From the NCBI RefSeq assembly GCF_001310815.1, contig NZ_BAZK01000005.1:62001-126000 (forward strand): a DNA stretch of 64,000 nt. Reading direction: 5' to 3'. The position numbers and the translations under genes were made by a program. The stretch is from Pseudovibrio denitrificans JCM 12308 (GTDB lineage Bacteria; Pseudomonadota; Alphaproteobacteria; Rhizobiales; Stappiaceae). The notes under the pieces are model-generated. The model worked only from the letters and a program-made list of their open reading frames with translations, did no database searches and was not told where the DNA came from. Shown one piece after another: positions 8,865 to 17,878 of the stretch; within the stretch, counting starts at the first letter, position 1; each line of letters opens with the position of its first letter.

Positions 8865-9959
8865 ATGACCGGAGTTAGCTTTTCCAGCACAGATCACTTG
8901 TCAGCTGTTTTGGATCGTATCGATCATCAAGCCAACAAAGATTTTGTTAAAGATAATGCGCAGGTTCGTATTGGAGGTCAAAGGACCGAAGGCGGCGAAA
9001 CGATTTATCAGGCAGATACAAAGGATGGAAACAGTAAGGTTTCCAAAGCATCTGTCGCGAAACTGACAGGCGGTAAGCTGTTTGGCAATGCGTTGCAAAC
9101 TCACGATAAGAAGCTGAACAACTGGCCTGTGTTTACCCAGCTGGCGAAGAATGAAATTTCGGCGGGCTTACAACAGGGTGGCGTTCAAAACCATCAGGCA
9201 AAGACTGATGAGGTTCTTAGTGCTGCGTTTGAGCGTATTCAGAAAAATCCGACATTTCATGACAATGACGTGCGTTTTGGTGCGCTGAAGGAGCTTGGCA
9301 CCACAATCAATGAGCTGGTGAATGAAGCTTTGTCTGACGCTGCCTACGAAGAGGTGTCTATCAACCCAACAGGTGGCCGCTTCATTGATAGGGACGGTGC
9401 AGTGGTTCTGCCGAACTCTATTTACGGCTTGGCATATTCAGAGCTGCCGGGCGGCAAAGAGGGGGCGCCTGTTCGTTCTGAAGGTGGGCAGAGTACGCCA
9501 GAACTTGGTGAGCAACTGTACGCAGAAGTTAACAAGCGCGGCGGCGATACAGAAGGTGCTCCGATCCTTCGGCATTACACGCCAAATCAGCAACGTGCTG
9601 CAGAAGCAAATGAGCGTAAGGAAGCTGCGCGGGTGCTGGCTGATATTGATCGCCAGGTCATTGAGAATGAGAACCCTTACAGCAGATTGGACCATAACAA
9701 TGGGCAGTTGTCTGAGCCGGGGAGCTTCCTGCTTGATCCAACCTACGCGAGGTTGGAGACCGGTGGCACTGTGAACAATGAACCTCTCTACGCAAATTCA
9801 GAGACAGAGAGTGCTGTAGAGAACAGCGGCGATTATCCTGATGTGCTTCTTGGTGATGATCAGCCGATTTATGGGAACATCTCGAGGGATGGAACACCTT
9901 TAGGGGAAACTCCTCCGCCAGTGCCGGCTCACAAGGGCGCGCGTTGGGAAAATCGTTAG
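8865..9959 (+). CDS. Putative T3SS effector with tandem EPIYA-like tyrosine motifs
   Basis: A 364-residue protein; GAGG five bases before the ATG at 8865 fixes the start, although the frame is open further upstream. Residues 1-160 form a domain shared with the neighbour at 6688. From residue 161 on it is Gly/Glu/Pro/Asn-rich and looks disordered, with regularly placed tyrosines: YEEV (161), IYGLAYSEL (187, 191), QLYAEVNK (219), PYSRL (272), TYARL (294), EPLYANS (309) and QPIYGNI (336). It ends with a proline-rich PPPVP. EPLYA is a known variant of the EPIYA motif that host Src/Abl-type kinases phosphorylate; YxN and YxxL/V sites are SH2-docking patterns. No signal peptide is present, and it lies amid T3SS genes. 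The effector role is inferred, but the motif pattern is directly visible. Confidence 0.75.
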   Translation: MTGVSFSSTDHLSAVLDRIDHQANKDFVKDNAQVRIGGQRTEGGETIYQADTKDGNSKVSKASVAKLTGGKLFGNALQTHDKKLNNWPVFTQLAKNEISAGLQQGGVQNHQAKTDEVLSAAFERIQKNPTFHDNDVRFGALKELGTTINELVNEALSDAAYEEVSINPTGGRFIDRDGAVVLPNSIYGLAYSELPGGKEGAPVRSEGGQSTPELGEQLYAEVNKRGGDTEGAPILRHYTPNQQRAAEANERKEAARVLADIDRQVIENENPYSRLDHNNGQLSEPGSFLLDPTYARLETGGTVNNEPLYANSETESAVENSGDYPDVLLGDDQPIYGNISRDGTPLGETPPPVPAHKGARWENR

Positions 9960-10062
9960 GTTCGAGTGGGGAGACCTGCTTGATCGACTGAGAACAAGAA
10001 TTCGTATGCGGCTTGCTTAATGATTGGAGCAAGTCGCATGCAGGCTTTGGAATGAGGGTGGA

Positions 10063-10467
10063 ATGAACGTAGAAGATTTTGATAGTGAAACCGTCAAGAT
10101 GCTTGCAGAGCTGGGCTTTATCGCTGTCTCCTATGGTCTTGCCGAGCATGCTGACTCCATCTTCAAGGCGTTTCAGGTGATGCGCCCTGATCAGGAGGCT
10201 GGTCCCTTGGGGCGTAGTCTTGCTGCGATGACGCGTGGCAATGTTGATGAGGCGCTTGCTTGCCTTGAAAATGCGCCGCCAACTGACACGATCCAGACCT
10301 ATCGCGGTCTTGCGCTGTTGCGGAAGGGCGAGATTGATACGGCCTGTGAGATCCTGAGTGAAGTTTGCGAGATGGCTGCGGGCACGCCGTGTGCGGAGAT
10401 CGCGGCTCAGGCGCTTTCCTCCAGGGATGAGCTTGCCAATCCTGTCAGTGCGATGATGGTCCGCTAA
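10063..10467 (+). CDS. HrpB1/HrpK- or YscG-like TPR protein of the T3SS
   Basis: A 134-residue helical protein with TPR-like repeats (MLAELGFIAVSYGLAEHADS and TYRGLALLRKGEIDTACEIL). I chose the ATG at 10063 because GAGGGTGG stands just before it; an in-frame ATG at 10024 is upstream. Small TPR proteins of this size at the start of the sctI-sctJ operon are known as HrpB1/HrpK or YscG, the latter a needle-subunit chaperone. Here it lies 51 bases before sctI, so a chaperone for the rod or needle protein is a good guess. The exact family is uncertain. Confidence 0.65.
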   Translation: MNVEDFDSETVKMLAELGFIAVSYGLAEHADSIFKAFQVMRPDQEAGPLGRSLAAMTRGNVDEALACLENAPPTDTIQTYRGLALLRKGEIDTACEILSEVCEMAAGTPCAEIAAQALSSRDELANPVSAMMVR

Positions 10468-10518
10468 TAGGCGTTGACCTCAGGCGAAACGAGTTTCAGC
10501 AAATAGTGAGGAGCATTC

Positions 10519-11007
10519 ATGACAACATTTTTGGACAGTTCACTCACCTCTCAGCTGCAGCAGGCGCTGCAGGGTGGAGCAGGATCGACTGGCGCTGCAG
10601 CAGCGGGCGACGTGACGGGTCTTGAAGATCAGTTTCAGACAGCGCTGAGTGCTGCTGGTGGTGTGCAAGCGCCAGTTTCCGGCCAGATCGTCAATGGCAA
10701 CGTGGTGATTGGTGGTGTGGATCAGGTGAACGCCGCGCAAAATGTGGCTGCGGTTCAAGCGCCTACTCAGGTTGCTTCCGTCAATCCAACAGACAGCAAC
10801 TTCCTCATTGACGGCCTTGCCAAGGTGAGGGGTGTTTTTGCTGAGACCAGTGACAGCATCAATGCGATTTCTGAAGGTGGGCAGCTCAGCCAGTTCGATA
10901 AGCTGATCAACATGCAGATTGAAGTGGCGAACTATTCTTTGCTGGTTGATGTGAGCTCGAAAATTGCGGGCAAAACCACGCAAGGTATGGACGCTTTGAT
11001 GCGTTGA
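10519..11007 (+). CDS. sctI: T3SS inner rod protein SctI
   Basis: A 162-residue protein with a GAGGAG ribosome site. The N-terminal 100 residues are Ala/Gly/Gln/Val-rich and unstructured in appearance. The last about 35 residues form the diagnostic amphipathic helix of inner rod proteins (QIEVANYSLLVDVSSKIAGK, then TTQGMDALMR). SctI polymerises with the export gate to form the adapter between gate and needle. It is directly followed by sctJ. It is longer than the usual 80-130 residues because of the low-complexity N-terminus. Confidence 0.85.
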   Translation: MTTFLDSSLTSQLQQALQGGAGSTGAAAAGDVTGLEDQFQTALSAAGGVQAPVSGQIVNGNVVIGGVDQVNAAQNVAAVQAPTQVASVNPTDSNFLIDGLAKVRGVFAETSDSINAISEGGQLSQFDKLINMQIEVANYSLLVDVSSKIAGKTTQGMDALMR

Positions 11008-11045
11008 TTAAGACTGCGCATTCAATAGGTATAGTGAAAGTCTAA

Positions 11046-11858
11046 ATGAATATTCGGCGTTTTATTACAATTGTAGGCATGGTGATTGGTTTGGCCGCCT
11101 GCAACACGGATCTGTACACCAACCTGTCCGAACAGGAAGCAAACACCATGCTGAGCCTGCTTTTGGAAAATGGTGTGTCTGCTCAGAAAGTTGGTCTGGG
11201 TGACGGGCTCGTGACCCTGCAGGTGGATGACGACGATATTCAGCGTGCGGTCACAATCCTGAATGCAAACGGGCTGCCGAAGCGTGCGCGTGATACGCTG
11301 GGTCAGGTCTTCCAGAAGTCTGGCATTATTTCCTCCCCATTTGAGGAGCGCATTCGCTTTATTTATGCGTTGAGCGAGGAAGTTTCTGAGACCATCACCG
11401 AGATTGACGGTATCGTTTCTGCACGCGTTCACATCGTTTTGCCGGAAAAAGCAGATCTGGGTGAAGAAGTGAAGCCGTCTTCTGCTGCGATCTTCATCAA
11501 GCATCGTCCTGAGTTTGATATCGAGTTTCTGATCCCGCAGATCAAGCGACTGGTCAGCAATGCGATTGAGGGCGTTGAATACGCCAATGTCTCGGTTGCG
11601 CTTGTGCCAGCTCGTGAGTTGAAGCCTGTTTCTCAGCGTACTGCACAGGAGTATGAAGCTGTGCTTCCTGGACTGCGTATCGCCCGTGATGATGCCGGTG
11701 TCTTCTGGCAGATCCTTGGCGGCGTTGGTGTTGTGCTGCTGCTGCTGATTGCTGGCGTTGGCTTCCTGCTGTTCAAGCAGTTCAGCTCTGGCACTAAAAA
11801 AGCAAGGGTGGAGAAGACGACGAGCTTCTGCCTGAAGAACTTGCTTAGTGCAGGATAG
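11046..11858 (+). CDS. sctJ: T3SS inner-membrane ring lipoprotein SctJ
   Basis: A 270-residue YscJ/PrgK/FliF-like protein. Lipoprotein signal with lipobox LAAC and Cys19. Two ring-building domains follow: about 20-80 (TDLYTNLSEQEANTMLSLLL is typical) and about 105-190. A transmembrane helix lies near residues 219-246, leaving a short basic cytoplasmic tail. SctJ forms the inner periplasmic-facing ring of the basal body. It lies between sctI and sctK in the standard order. Confident. Confidence 0.93.
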   Translation: MNIRRFITIVGMVIGLAACNTDLYTNLSEQEANTMLSLLLENGVSAQKVGLGDGLVTLQVDDDDIQRAVTILNANGLPKRARDTLGQVFQKSGIISSPFEERIRFIYALSEEVSETITEIDGIVSARVHIVLPEKADLGEEVKPSSAAIFIKHRPEFDIEFLIPQIKRLVSNAIEGVEYANVSVALVPARELKPVSQRTAQEYEAVLPGLRIARDDAGVFWQILGGVGVVLLLLIAGVGFLLFKQFSSGTKKARVEKTTSFCLKNLLSAG

Positions 11859-11861
11859 GGC

Positions 11862-12590
11862 ATGATGACGGGCACTCCACATCACTCTGCAGTCTGGCCT
11901 TTGCAGGCCAGACTTGCTGCATCTTTGCTGAACCCTCTTGCCTTTGCGCATGATGACCATCTGGCTGCAGCCGGATTGGAGCTTGGCGTGTTGCGCGGTC
12001 TTTCCGGGCATGATGATTTCCGCCGTCCCTTAAACACCCATGTATCGCGTTTGCTTGGGCTCAATGGCCTTGCTGTTGATGCTGCTGCAACTGACAAACT
12101 TACTGGTTCTGATCAGGCGCGATTGGCGTTGATGCTGTGCAGTCTGGGTGCTGAGGATTTTGGCGGTGTGTTGCGCATAATCGCGATTGCACGCGTTCAT
12201 GACATGATCGGGCGTCTTGTGCTCAAGAGCCATTGCCAACGGATGGAAGCGCTGTTCGGCGAGGATGTGTTTGATATCGCCATCCGTGATGTGGCGTTTT
12301 TCTTTGGCACTCTTGGATATTCAGCTGAAGAAGATGATGCATTTGATCAGCTATGTGGCGGCAGCGATGAAGAGGCTTTGCAGGCTCTCACTTTGATTGG
12401 TGCTGAAGGTATTCTGGCTTTTGTAAGTGCGGTTGATGAGAAGCTTGAACCGTTGGTGCACCTACGTTTTTCCAATGAACTTAACGAGAAACTCAGCGCT
12501 CGCTTGCAGGTGATGCGAGCAGAGCAGCAAGAGCATTTTGTCCAGTATTTGCGTCGGAGATTGCCACAATGGCGAGCATTTATAGACTGA
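11862..12590 (+). CDS. sctK: T3SS sorting-platform accessory protein SctK
   Basis: A 242-residue soluble, mainly helical protein located between sctJ and sctL, the standard place of sctK. SctK links the membrane ring to the cytoplasmic sorting platform. Sequence is weakly conserved in this family, so the call rests mainly on order, length and the LNPLAFAHDD-type N-terminal region. Three bases separate it from sctJ, and its 3' end overlaps sctL by 22 bases. The start at 11862 is the first of two adjacent ATG codons behind GGATAGGG. Confidence 0.75.
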   Translation: MMTGTPHHSAVWPLQARLAASLLNPLAFAHDDHLAAAGLELGVLRGLSGHDDFRRPLNTHVSRLLGLNGLAVDAAATDKLTGSDQARLALMLCSLGAEDFGGVLRIIAIARVHDMIGRLVLKSHCQRMEALFGEDVFDIAIRDVAFFFGTLGYSAEEDDAFDQLCGGSDEEALQALTLIGAEGILAFVSAVDEKLEPLVHLRFSNELNEKLSARLQVMRAEQQEHFVQYLRRRLPQWRAFID

Positions 12591-13216
12591 AAGAGCTGGG
12601 CGCTCAGCTGACGCCAGGCACTCACATCATCAAGGAAGCTGAGTTTGCTTCTGTTGAAACGGCTGATCAGATCATCGCGACAGCGCAGCGCAGGGCAGAG
12701 GAAATTCTGCAGGATGCGACGCGTGTTTATGAAGAGCAGAAAAAGCAGGGATATGAAGACGGCGTTCGCAAGGCGCAGTCGGAGGCGTGTGAGCGTATTA
12801 TAGCGGAGCAAGCTTTGCTGGATACGCGCCTGCGAGAGGTGGAACATGATGTTGTCACCGTGACCATTACACTGCTGCGCCGTTTGCTGGATGAGTTTGA
12901 TGATGCAGAGCGTGTGCGCTTGATGGCGCGCAGCATGCTGAAGTCCTTGCGCGCTGAAAAGCGTGTTCGCTTACATGTGGCACCGGAAATGTACGTCAAA
13001 GCAACGGCGATGACTCGCGCGATCACCGATGGTTTCAAGCAGATTGAGTTTCTTGAGATCGTTGAGGATGGCGAGCTGCAAGGTGCGCATATCGTGCTGG
13101 ATGCACCTGTTGGCCGTGTGGATGGCAACCTGCAGGTTCGGCTGGAAGAGATTGAAGAGATCCTGCGCAGAACATCATCTGGTCAAGCGTCCACCAATAA
13201 GCTTGCGGAGGGATAA
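12569..13216 (+). CDS. sctL: T3SS ATPase regulator / stator SctL
   Basis: A 215-residue FliH/YscL/HrpE-like protein. The N-terminal half is a charged helix ([20 protein letters not shown]) that should form a coiled coil; the C-terminal half is the globular domain that binds the ATPase. SctL forms the spokes connecting SctQ pods to SctN. It overlaps sctK by 22 bases and shares one base with the sctN start (TAATG), so translation is coupled. Confidence 0.88.
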   Translation: MASIYRLKELGAQLTPGTHIIKEAEFASVETADQIIATAQRRAEEILQDATRVYEEQKKQGYEDGVRKAQSEACERIIAEQALLDTRLREVEHDVVTVTITLLRRLLDEFDDAERVRLMARSMLKSLRAEKRVRLHVAPEMYVKATAMTRAITDGFKQIEFLEIVEDGELQGAHIVLDAPVGRVDGNLQVRLEEIEEILRRTSSGQASTNKLAEG

Positions 13217-14592
13217 TGGCCTCCATCATTGAACCCGCTGAGCATGTTGAAGAGCGCAGCAAGCAGATCGGATCCCGGTTGCCGGGGCTTGGTCGTGCAT
13301 TGGTCAAAGCGTCAACTGATGTGGAGCCCTATCCGCTAACAGGCCGGGTGCGCAAAGTGGTGGGCACGCTCATCCACGCGGTCGTGCCCAAGGTGGAAAT
13401 TGGTGAGATTGCAGAGCTTTATACCCGCTCAACCGGTCGCAGGCTCATGGCCGAAGTGGTTGGGTTTCATGATGATGAAGCACTGCTGTCCCCAATTGGT
13501 GAGCTTTATGGTGTCGGGCCTGATACCGAGGTACGTCCAACCGGGCACGTACAAACCGTTGCTGTAGGCGAAGGGCTGCTGGGCCGTGTGCTGGACGGCA
13601 TGGGCAACTTCATTGACGGAGTTGATCAGGAGTTTATGCCTGAGACCCATTACCCGGTCAATCAGGATCCGCCAGATCCTATGCAGCGTCAGATCATCGA
13701 CAAACCTTTGCCAATGGGTGTGCGGGCCATCGACGGTATGCTCACCACTGGTGAAGGTCAGCGTATGGGCATCTTTGCGTCGGCTGGTGGCGGTAAGTCC
13801 ACGCTGATGGCGATGCTGGTGAAAGGCGCAGCAGTCGATGTGACCGTGCTGGCGTTGATTGGTGAGCGTGGCCGTGAGGTGCGCGAGTTCATTGAGCATG
13901 ATCTTGGACCTGAGGGCATGAAGAAGTCTGTTGTTGTGGTTGCGACGTCAGACAAGAGTTCTTTGGAGCGGTCTAAAGCTGCGTTTGTTGCGACTTCGAT
14001 TGCAGAATACTTCCGCGATCAGGGCAAGCGTGTGTTGCTGCTTATGGACTCCGTGACCCGTTTTGCCCGTGCTCAACGTGAGATCGGTCTTGCTGTTGGC
14101 GAGCCGCCAACCCGTCGCGGTTTCCCGCCCTCTGTGTTTGCCACGCTGCCGCGCCTGATGGAGCGGGCTGGTATGAATGATAAGGGCTCAATTACTGCGT
14201 TCTATACGGTGCTCATGGAAGGCGATGATATGAATGAGCCAGTTTCTGATGAAACGCGATCCATTCTGGATGGGCATATCGTGCTGTCGCGCAAGCTGGC
14301 CGCAGCCAACCATTATCCGGCCATCGATATTCTGAACTCCAAAAGCCGTGTGATGACGGCAGTCACTTCCCCTGAACATCGTGAGATGTCCGGCAAAGTG
14401 AACTCCTTGCTGGCAAAGTATGAGGAAGTTGAGCTGCTGGTGCAGATTGGTGAGTATCAGAAAGGCGCGGATACAGAGGCTGATCTGGCGATTGCCAAGA
14501 ACAAACCGATCAAGGAGTTCTTGCAGCAGCGCACGGATGAGTTTGACGGGTTTGATGTTGCCCTTGGCAAGCTGAAGAGCACAGTTGCGTGA
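13216..14592 (+). CDS. sctN: T3SS ATPase SctN
   Basis: A 458-residue F1-beta-like ATPase of normal length for the family. The P-loop is SAGGGKST with Lys194; the region [10 protein letters not shown] (about 217-226) and [20 protein letters not shown] (about 274-293, Walker B Asp) are typical of YscN/InvC/FliI. The enzyme unfolds substrates and strips them from chaperones at the export gate. It is coupled to sctL at its start and to sctO through a 4-base overlap (GTGA) at its end. Very confident. Confidence 0.97.
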   Translation: MASIIEPAEHVEERSKQIGSRLPGLGRALVKASTDVEPYPLTGRVRKVVGTLIHAVVPKVEIGEIAELYTRSTGRRLMAEVVGFHDDEALLSPIGELYGVGPDTEVRPTGHVQTVAVGEGLLGRVLDGMGNFIDGVDQEFMPETHYPVNQDPPDPMQRQIIDKPLPMGVRAIDGMLTTGEGQRMGIFASAGGGKSTLMAMLVKGAAVDVTVLALIGERGREVREFIEHDLGPEGMKKSVVVVATSDKSSLERSKAAFVATSIAEYFRDQGKRVLLLMDSVTRFARAQREIGLAVGEPPTRRGFPPSVFATLPRLMERAGMNDKGSITAFYTVLMEGDDMNEPVSDETRSILDGHIVLSRKLAAANHYPAIDILNSKSRVMTAVTSPEHREMSGKVNSLLAKYEEVELLVQIGEYQKGADTEADLAIAKNKPIKEFLQQRTDEFDGFDVALGKLKSTVA

Positions 14593-15068
14593 TCAACCAG
14601 ATAAAAAAGCTACATTTGGTCAAGACACTTAAGGAGCAAAAGGCTCAGCGTGAACTGAATGCTGAGCTGGAAAAGGTCCGGCGTGCCAAGGAGCAGCTGG
14701 AACAGAAGCGCAAGACGGCTGCGGACGAACGCGCCGCTCTGCCTGCCAAGCAAGACGCGCTTTATGAGGAAATCATCAAGAAGGTCATCTCAACCGATGA
14801 TCTCGATAAAGTGAAAGAGCAGGCGCAGATCCTTGAAAACGCGGTGAAAAAGCTGGAGGACGCAGCGGAACGCGCGGCCTATGTTTATGATCGCGCACTT
14901 AAAAATGCGGAGGCCGCCCGCCTTGAGTATCAAAAAGCACTTCGCATCAAAGATAAGTATGGAAAGGTTGCGGATGATCTTCGGAGTGAAGCCAATGCCT
15001 TAATGGAGGCTGCGGAGGAGCAGGAGATCGAGGAGCAGTTTTCCGGGCGAAGGCAAGTGGAAGTATGA
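14589..15068 (+). CDS. sctO: T3SS central stalk protein SctO
   Basis: A 159-residue, highly charged, almost wholly alpha-helical protein (Lys/Glu/Ala/Gln-rich) that should form a two-helix coiled coil, as in YscO and FliJ. It acts as the stalk inside the SctN hexamer. It starts with GTG in a 4-base overlap with sctN and overlaps sctP by 4 bases. Identification rests on position, length and coiled-coil character, which are the normal criteria for this variable family. Confidence 0.85.
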   Translation: MINQIKKLHLVKTLKEQKAQRELNAELEKVRRAKEQLEQKRKTAADERAALPAKQDALYEEIIKKVISTDDLDKVKEQAQILENAVKKLEDAAERAAYVYDRALKNAEAARLEYQKALRIKDKYGKVADDLRSEANALMEAAEEQEIEEQFSGRRQVEV

Positions 15069-15814
15069 AGGTTTCTCAGGGTTCGCAGCCTCTTGAGCAG
15101 CAGCAAAATCTTGAAAATATCCGTGGCAAGCAGCCGCGAGAACACGGCAAAATGTCCGGCAAGCAGCAGGGTAACAGGTTCTCTGACGGGCTTAACCGTC
15201 ATGATGTCAGCCTGTTTCAGGAACAGCTGCGTACTGCCGAGGGCAAATCCGTTCCAGTTCTCGCCAAAGATGCTTTACAGGATGAGGGCGAAGGATCGCA
15301 GCAAGGGCAGACTGACCCGCTGGACCTGAGCCATGCGCGATTGCTGGCTGCTTCTGATCCCGCTGAAGCCCGCACAATTTCCGTCTCCAACCCTTCTGAG
15401 CTGTTCAGCTCCGTGCGCCAGACCTCAACAGAAGCGCGCGTTGATAAGGCGATGACGGCGATTGCGAACCAGATTGAGCAGGCCATGCGGGCGGAAGCCA
15501 TGGCGGATAAGAGCGATGGGCGCGTTTTGAGCCTTTCTCTTGATGCCAACCGCTTTGGTCTTGCTGGGTTGAAGGTGATGTCTACGCAAGGTGGGCTTGC
15601 CGTTGTGCTGGAACGCGTCACCGGTGACCGGATTGCTGGTGAGGTTCAGGCGGCCGCGCAGGGTCTTATGAGCACGTTGCAGCAGCGTTTTCCTGACCGG
15701 AAAATCCGTATTCTTGATCGACTGGAACAGCAGGAGATTGAAAGCGTTGATGCCGGTTCTTCTTCCATGATGGGACTTTCCTCAATCTTTGCGGGGAACA
15801 GCACCACGTCATGA
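15065..15814 (+). CDS. sctP: T3SS needle-length / substrate-switch protein SctP
   Basis: A 249-residue protein between sctO and sctQ, the standard site of sctP. The N-terminal 110 residues are Gln/Ser/Asp-rich and probably unstructured (ruler part). The C-terminal part (about 125-235) has the compact FliK/YscP-type switch domain character (LSLSLDANRFGLAGLKVMST). SctP measures the needle and switches SctU from early to late substrates. It is short for a ruler. The call is by position plus domain layout; 4-base overlaps on both sides. Confidence 0.75.
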   Translation: MKVSQGSQPLEQQQNLENIRGKQPREHGKMSGKQQGNRFSDGLNRHDVSLFQEQLRTAEGKSVPVLAKDALQDEGEGSQQGQTDPLDLSHARLLAASDPAEARTISVSNPSELFSSVRQTSTEARVDKAMTAIANQIEQAMRAEAMADKSDGRVLSLSLDANRFGLAGLKVMSTQGGLAVVLERVTGDRIAGEVQAAAQGLMSTLQQRFPDRKIRILDRLEQQEIESVDAGSSSMMGLSSIFAGNSTTS

Positions 15815-16863
15815 ATGCATTGAATTATCAAACTAAAACAGATCCGCTCGACTATTGGAACGCCGCGCTCAGCTATGCGGAGCAGGACATTACGATTGAG
15901 AGCACGCACACGCTGAACTTTCAGGTGTGCGATGCGCCTTCGTCCTTCGCGCAAGGCTGCATGCTGCGTGGGGATACCGGCGCAACTGCTGTGCTCGTGC
16001 TGGAAGATTTTCCGTTTGAAGCTCAGCTGAGTGTGCCGTTGGCTTATGCGGATGTTCTGGAGCTGGATGCAGGGCTACGTGATGCACTGATTGAGGGCAT
16101 TGTTGTCAACCTACGTAATGAACTGCCAGCGGACTTCACCAAGGTTCAGGCTGAGCTGCCGTTCCAATCAGTTTCTACGCTGCTTTCCGTTGGTGAGCTG
16201 GAGCAGCTGAGCTGGTTCTCAGTTCGGTATGGCGAGATTGGTGGGCCTGCGGTTCTGGCGAAAGTTGGTGTGAGGCCGGATGCGCTTTCCAGTCTGCTAG
16301 GTGGTTTGCCGCTGACAGCTCAGCCTGCGTGGCGTGCTGTTCGTGAGCAACTGAACACCTCCATCAGCCTGACCCTTTGCGAAGCGGCTTTGCCGAGTGC
16401 GGATGTTGCCAATCTGCGCAGCGGAGATCTTGTCGTTCTGGATGCGCCCGCGCTTGGGCAACGCATCACTGTGGACGGGCCGCTCAGCCGTCATCACCTG
16501 GTGTTGGTGGAGCAGGGATGGGGCTGCGAACGAATTGAAAGTGTAAATGGTATGAGTGAGTTAGCCGAACAGGTGAATGCAGAGCAAACTGCTGAAGCAG
16601 GCGCGGAAGAGATTGGTTCCATTGATCTTTCTCAGATGGGTGTGCCGGTGCGTTTTGAGGTGGATGAGCGTGAGATTTCCATTGCTGAGCTTGAGAGCTG
16701 GGCGGCTGGAACGTTGGTGAACATTGATGTGCCTGCGCTCAATGAAGAGACACCTGTTTATGTGCGTGCTGCGGGCAAGCGGATTGCCAAGGGGCATCTG
16801 GTGCAGATTGATGAGCGCGTTGCGCTGCGCATTTCCAAAACTGATCGGGGCGCAGGCCTTTAA
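15811..16863 (+). CDS. sctQ: T3SS cytoplasmic sorting-platform protein SctQ
   Basis: A 350-residue YscQ/HrcQ/FliN-like protein. The last about 75 residues form a SpoA domain (VPVRFEVDEREISIAELESW); another SpoA-like region lies before residue 250. SctQ builds the pods below the basal body that recruit chaperone-substrate complexes. ATG overlaps the sctP stop by 4 bases. An in-frame ATG at 16552 (Met248) could give a 103-residue C-terminal product like the internally started YscQ-C; its ribosome site is weak. Confidence 0.88.
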   Translation: MNALNYQTKTDPLDYWNAALSYAEQDITIESTHTLNFQVCDAPSSFAQGCMLRGDTGATAVLVLEDFPFEAQLSVPLAYADVLELDAGLRDALIEGIVVNLRNELPADFTKVQAELPFQSVSTLLSVGELEQLSWFSVRYGEIGGPAVLAKVGVRPDALSSLLGGLPLTAQPAWRAVREQLNTSISLTLCEAALPSADVANLRSGDLVVLDAPALGQRITVDGPLSRHHLVLVEQGWGCERIESVNGMSELAEQVNAEQTAEAGAEEIGSIDLSQMGVPVRFEVDEREISIAELESWAAGTLVNIDVPALNEETPVYVRAAGKRIAKGHLVQIDERVALRISKTDRGAGL

Positions 16864-16934
16864 GCTTCTTTAGGTCACGCCAAAGCCAACGAAAACCAGA
16901 GGCGCCTTGAAGGTGCCCAACCAGAGATTTGCTG

Positions 16935-17579
16935 ATGACGTCTGATCCATTCACGCTCATATTGGCACTTGTGGTCGTGGCCCTTGTCCCGTTTCTGGCC
17001 ATTGTTGCCACGTCCTTTATCAAGCTGTCGGTGGTCTTGCTGCTGGTGCGTAACGCGCTGGGTGTGCAGCAAATTCCGCCGAATATGGCGTTGAATGCTC
17101 TGGCGATTATTCTGTCTGGCTACATCATGCTGCCAGTCTTCCTCCAGACCTTTGAGATTTTGGAGAAGGGGAACTACTCCATCGCCACGGTGGAGGATAT
17201 GAAGACGACGTTTGTCGCCGCCAAAGGGCCGCTGGAAGAGTTTTTGGCCAAGCATGCGGATAGTAAGGAAAAGGCGTTCTTTCTGGAAGCTTCCCGCCAA
17301 CTGTGGCCTGCGGAGGTTGCTGACAGCATGAGTGCTGACAGCATTGCGATCCTGCTGCCGGCTTACACGGTTTCTCAGCTTCGGGAGGCCTTTGAGATTG
17401 GCTTCCTGCTTTATCTGCCGTTCCTGGCGATTGACCTTGTGGTCTCCAACATCCTGCTCGCCATGGGCATGATGATGGTGTCGCCGCTGACCATTTCGCT
17501 GCCGTTCAAGCTGTTCCTGTTTGTGGCGGTTGATGGGTGGTCGCGCCTGATCCTTGGTCTGATCAAGACCTACGTTTAA
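16935..17579 (+). CDS. sctR: T3SS export gate protein SctR
   Basis: A 214-residue YscR/SpaP/FliP-like membrane protein with an N-terminal hydrophobic helix, a paired helix region (FIKLSVVLLLVRNALGVQQI is typical), a cytoplasmic/periplasmic loop and two C-terminal helices. Five copies of SctR form the core of the export gate with SctS and SctT. The ATG at 16935 is preferred over a TTG two codons earlier. 71 bases separate it from sctQ, a break in an otherwise overlapped operon; a short imperfect hairpin (16901-16917) lies in that gap. Confidence 0.95.
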   Translation: MTSDPFTLILALVVVALVPFLAIVATSFIKLSVVLLLVRNALGVQQIPPNMALNALAIILSGYIMLPVFLQTFEILEKGNYSIATVEDMKTTFVAAKGPLEEFLAKHADSKEKAFFLEASRQLWPAEVADSMSADSIAILLPAYTVSQLREAFEIGFLLYLPFLAIDLVVSNILLAMGMMMVSPLTISLPFKLFLFVAVDGWSRLILGLIKTYV

Positions 17580-17603
17580 CCGGAAATGTGAGAGGAGTAG
17601 CCT

Positions 17604-17873
17604 ATGTCACCAGAAGACGCCGTCTACCGCATTTCCGAGGCCATGATCCTTGTGATGATGCTGTCTCTGCCGCCGATCATTGTGGCTTCGCTGGTTGGTC
17701 TTGCGGTGTCCTTGCTGCAGGCTCTGACACAGATGCAGGAACAGACGATCCAGTTTGGTGTGAAGCTGATTGCCGTGGCGCTGACGCTGTTCATGATGTC
17801 CAGCTTTCTTGGGTCGGAGACCATCGGTTTCACGCAGGCTTTGTTTGACGACTTCCCGACACTGGTCAGGTAA
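17604..17873 (+). CDS. sctS: T3SS export gate protein SctS
   Basis: An 89-residue YscS/FliQ-like protein with two hydrophobic helices (about 17-43 and 52-76) joined by a short polar loop containing TQMQEQT, the usual family pattern. It has a clear AGGAG ribosome site. SctS wraps around the SctR-SctT core of the export gate. The next gene starts 5 bases after its stop. Confidence 0.95.
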   Translation: MSPEDAVYRISEAMILVMMLSLPPIIVASLVGLAVSLLQALTQMQEQTIQFGVKLIAVALTLFMMSSFLGSETIGFTQALFDDFPTLVR

Positions 17874-17878
17874 CGCCG

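Noticed and set aside
11022..12011. Long open frame on the minus strand across sctJ
   Set aside because: It lies opposite well-identified sctJ and sctK; composition is that of a shadow frame and no family features are visible.
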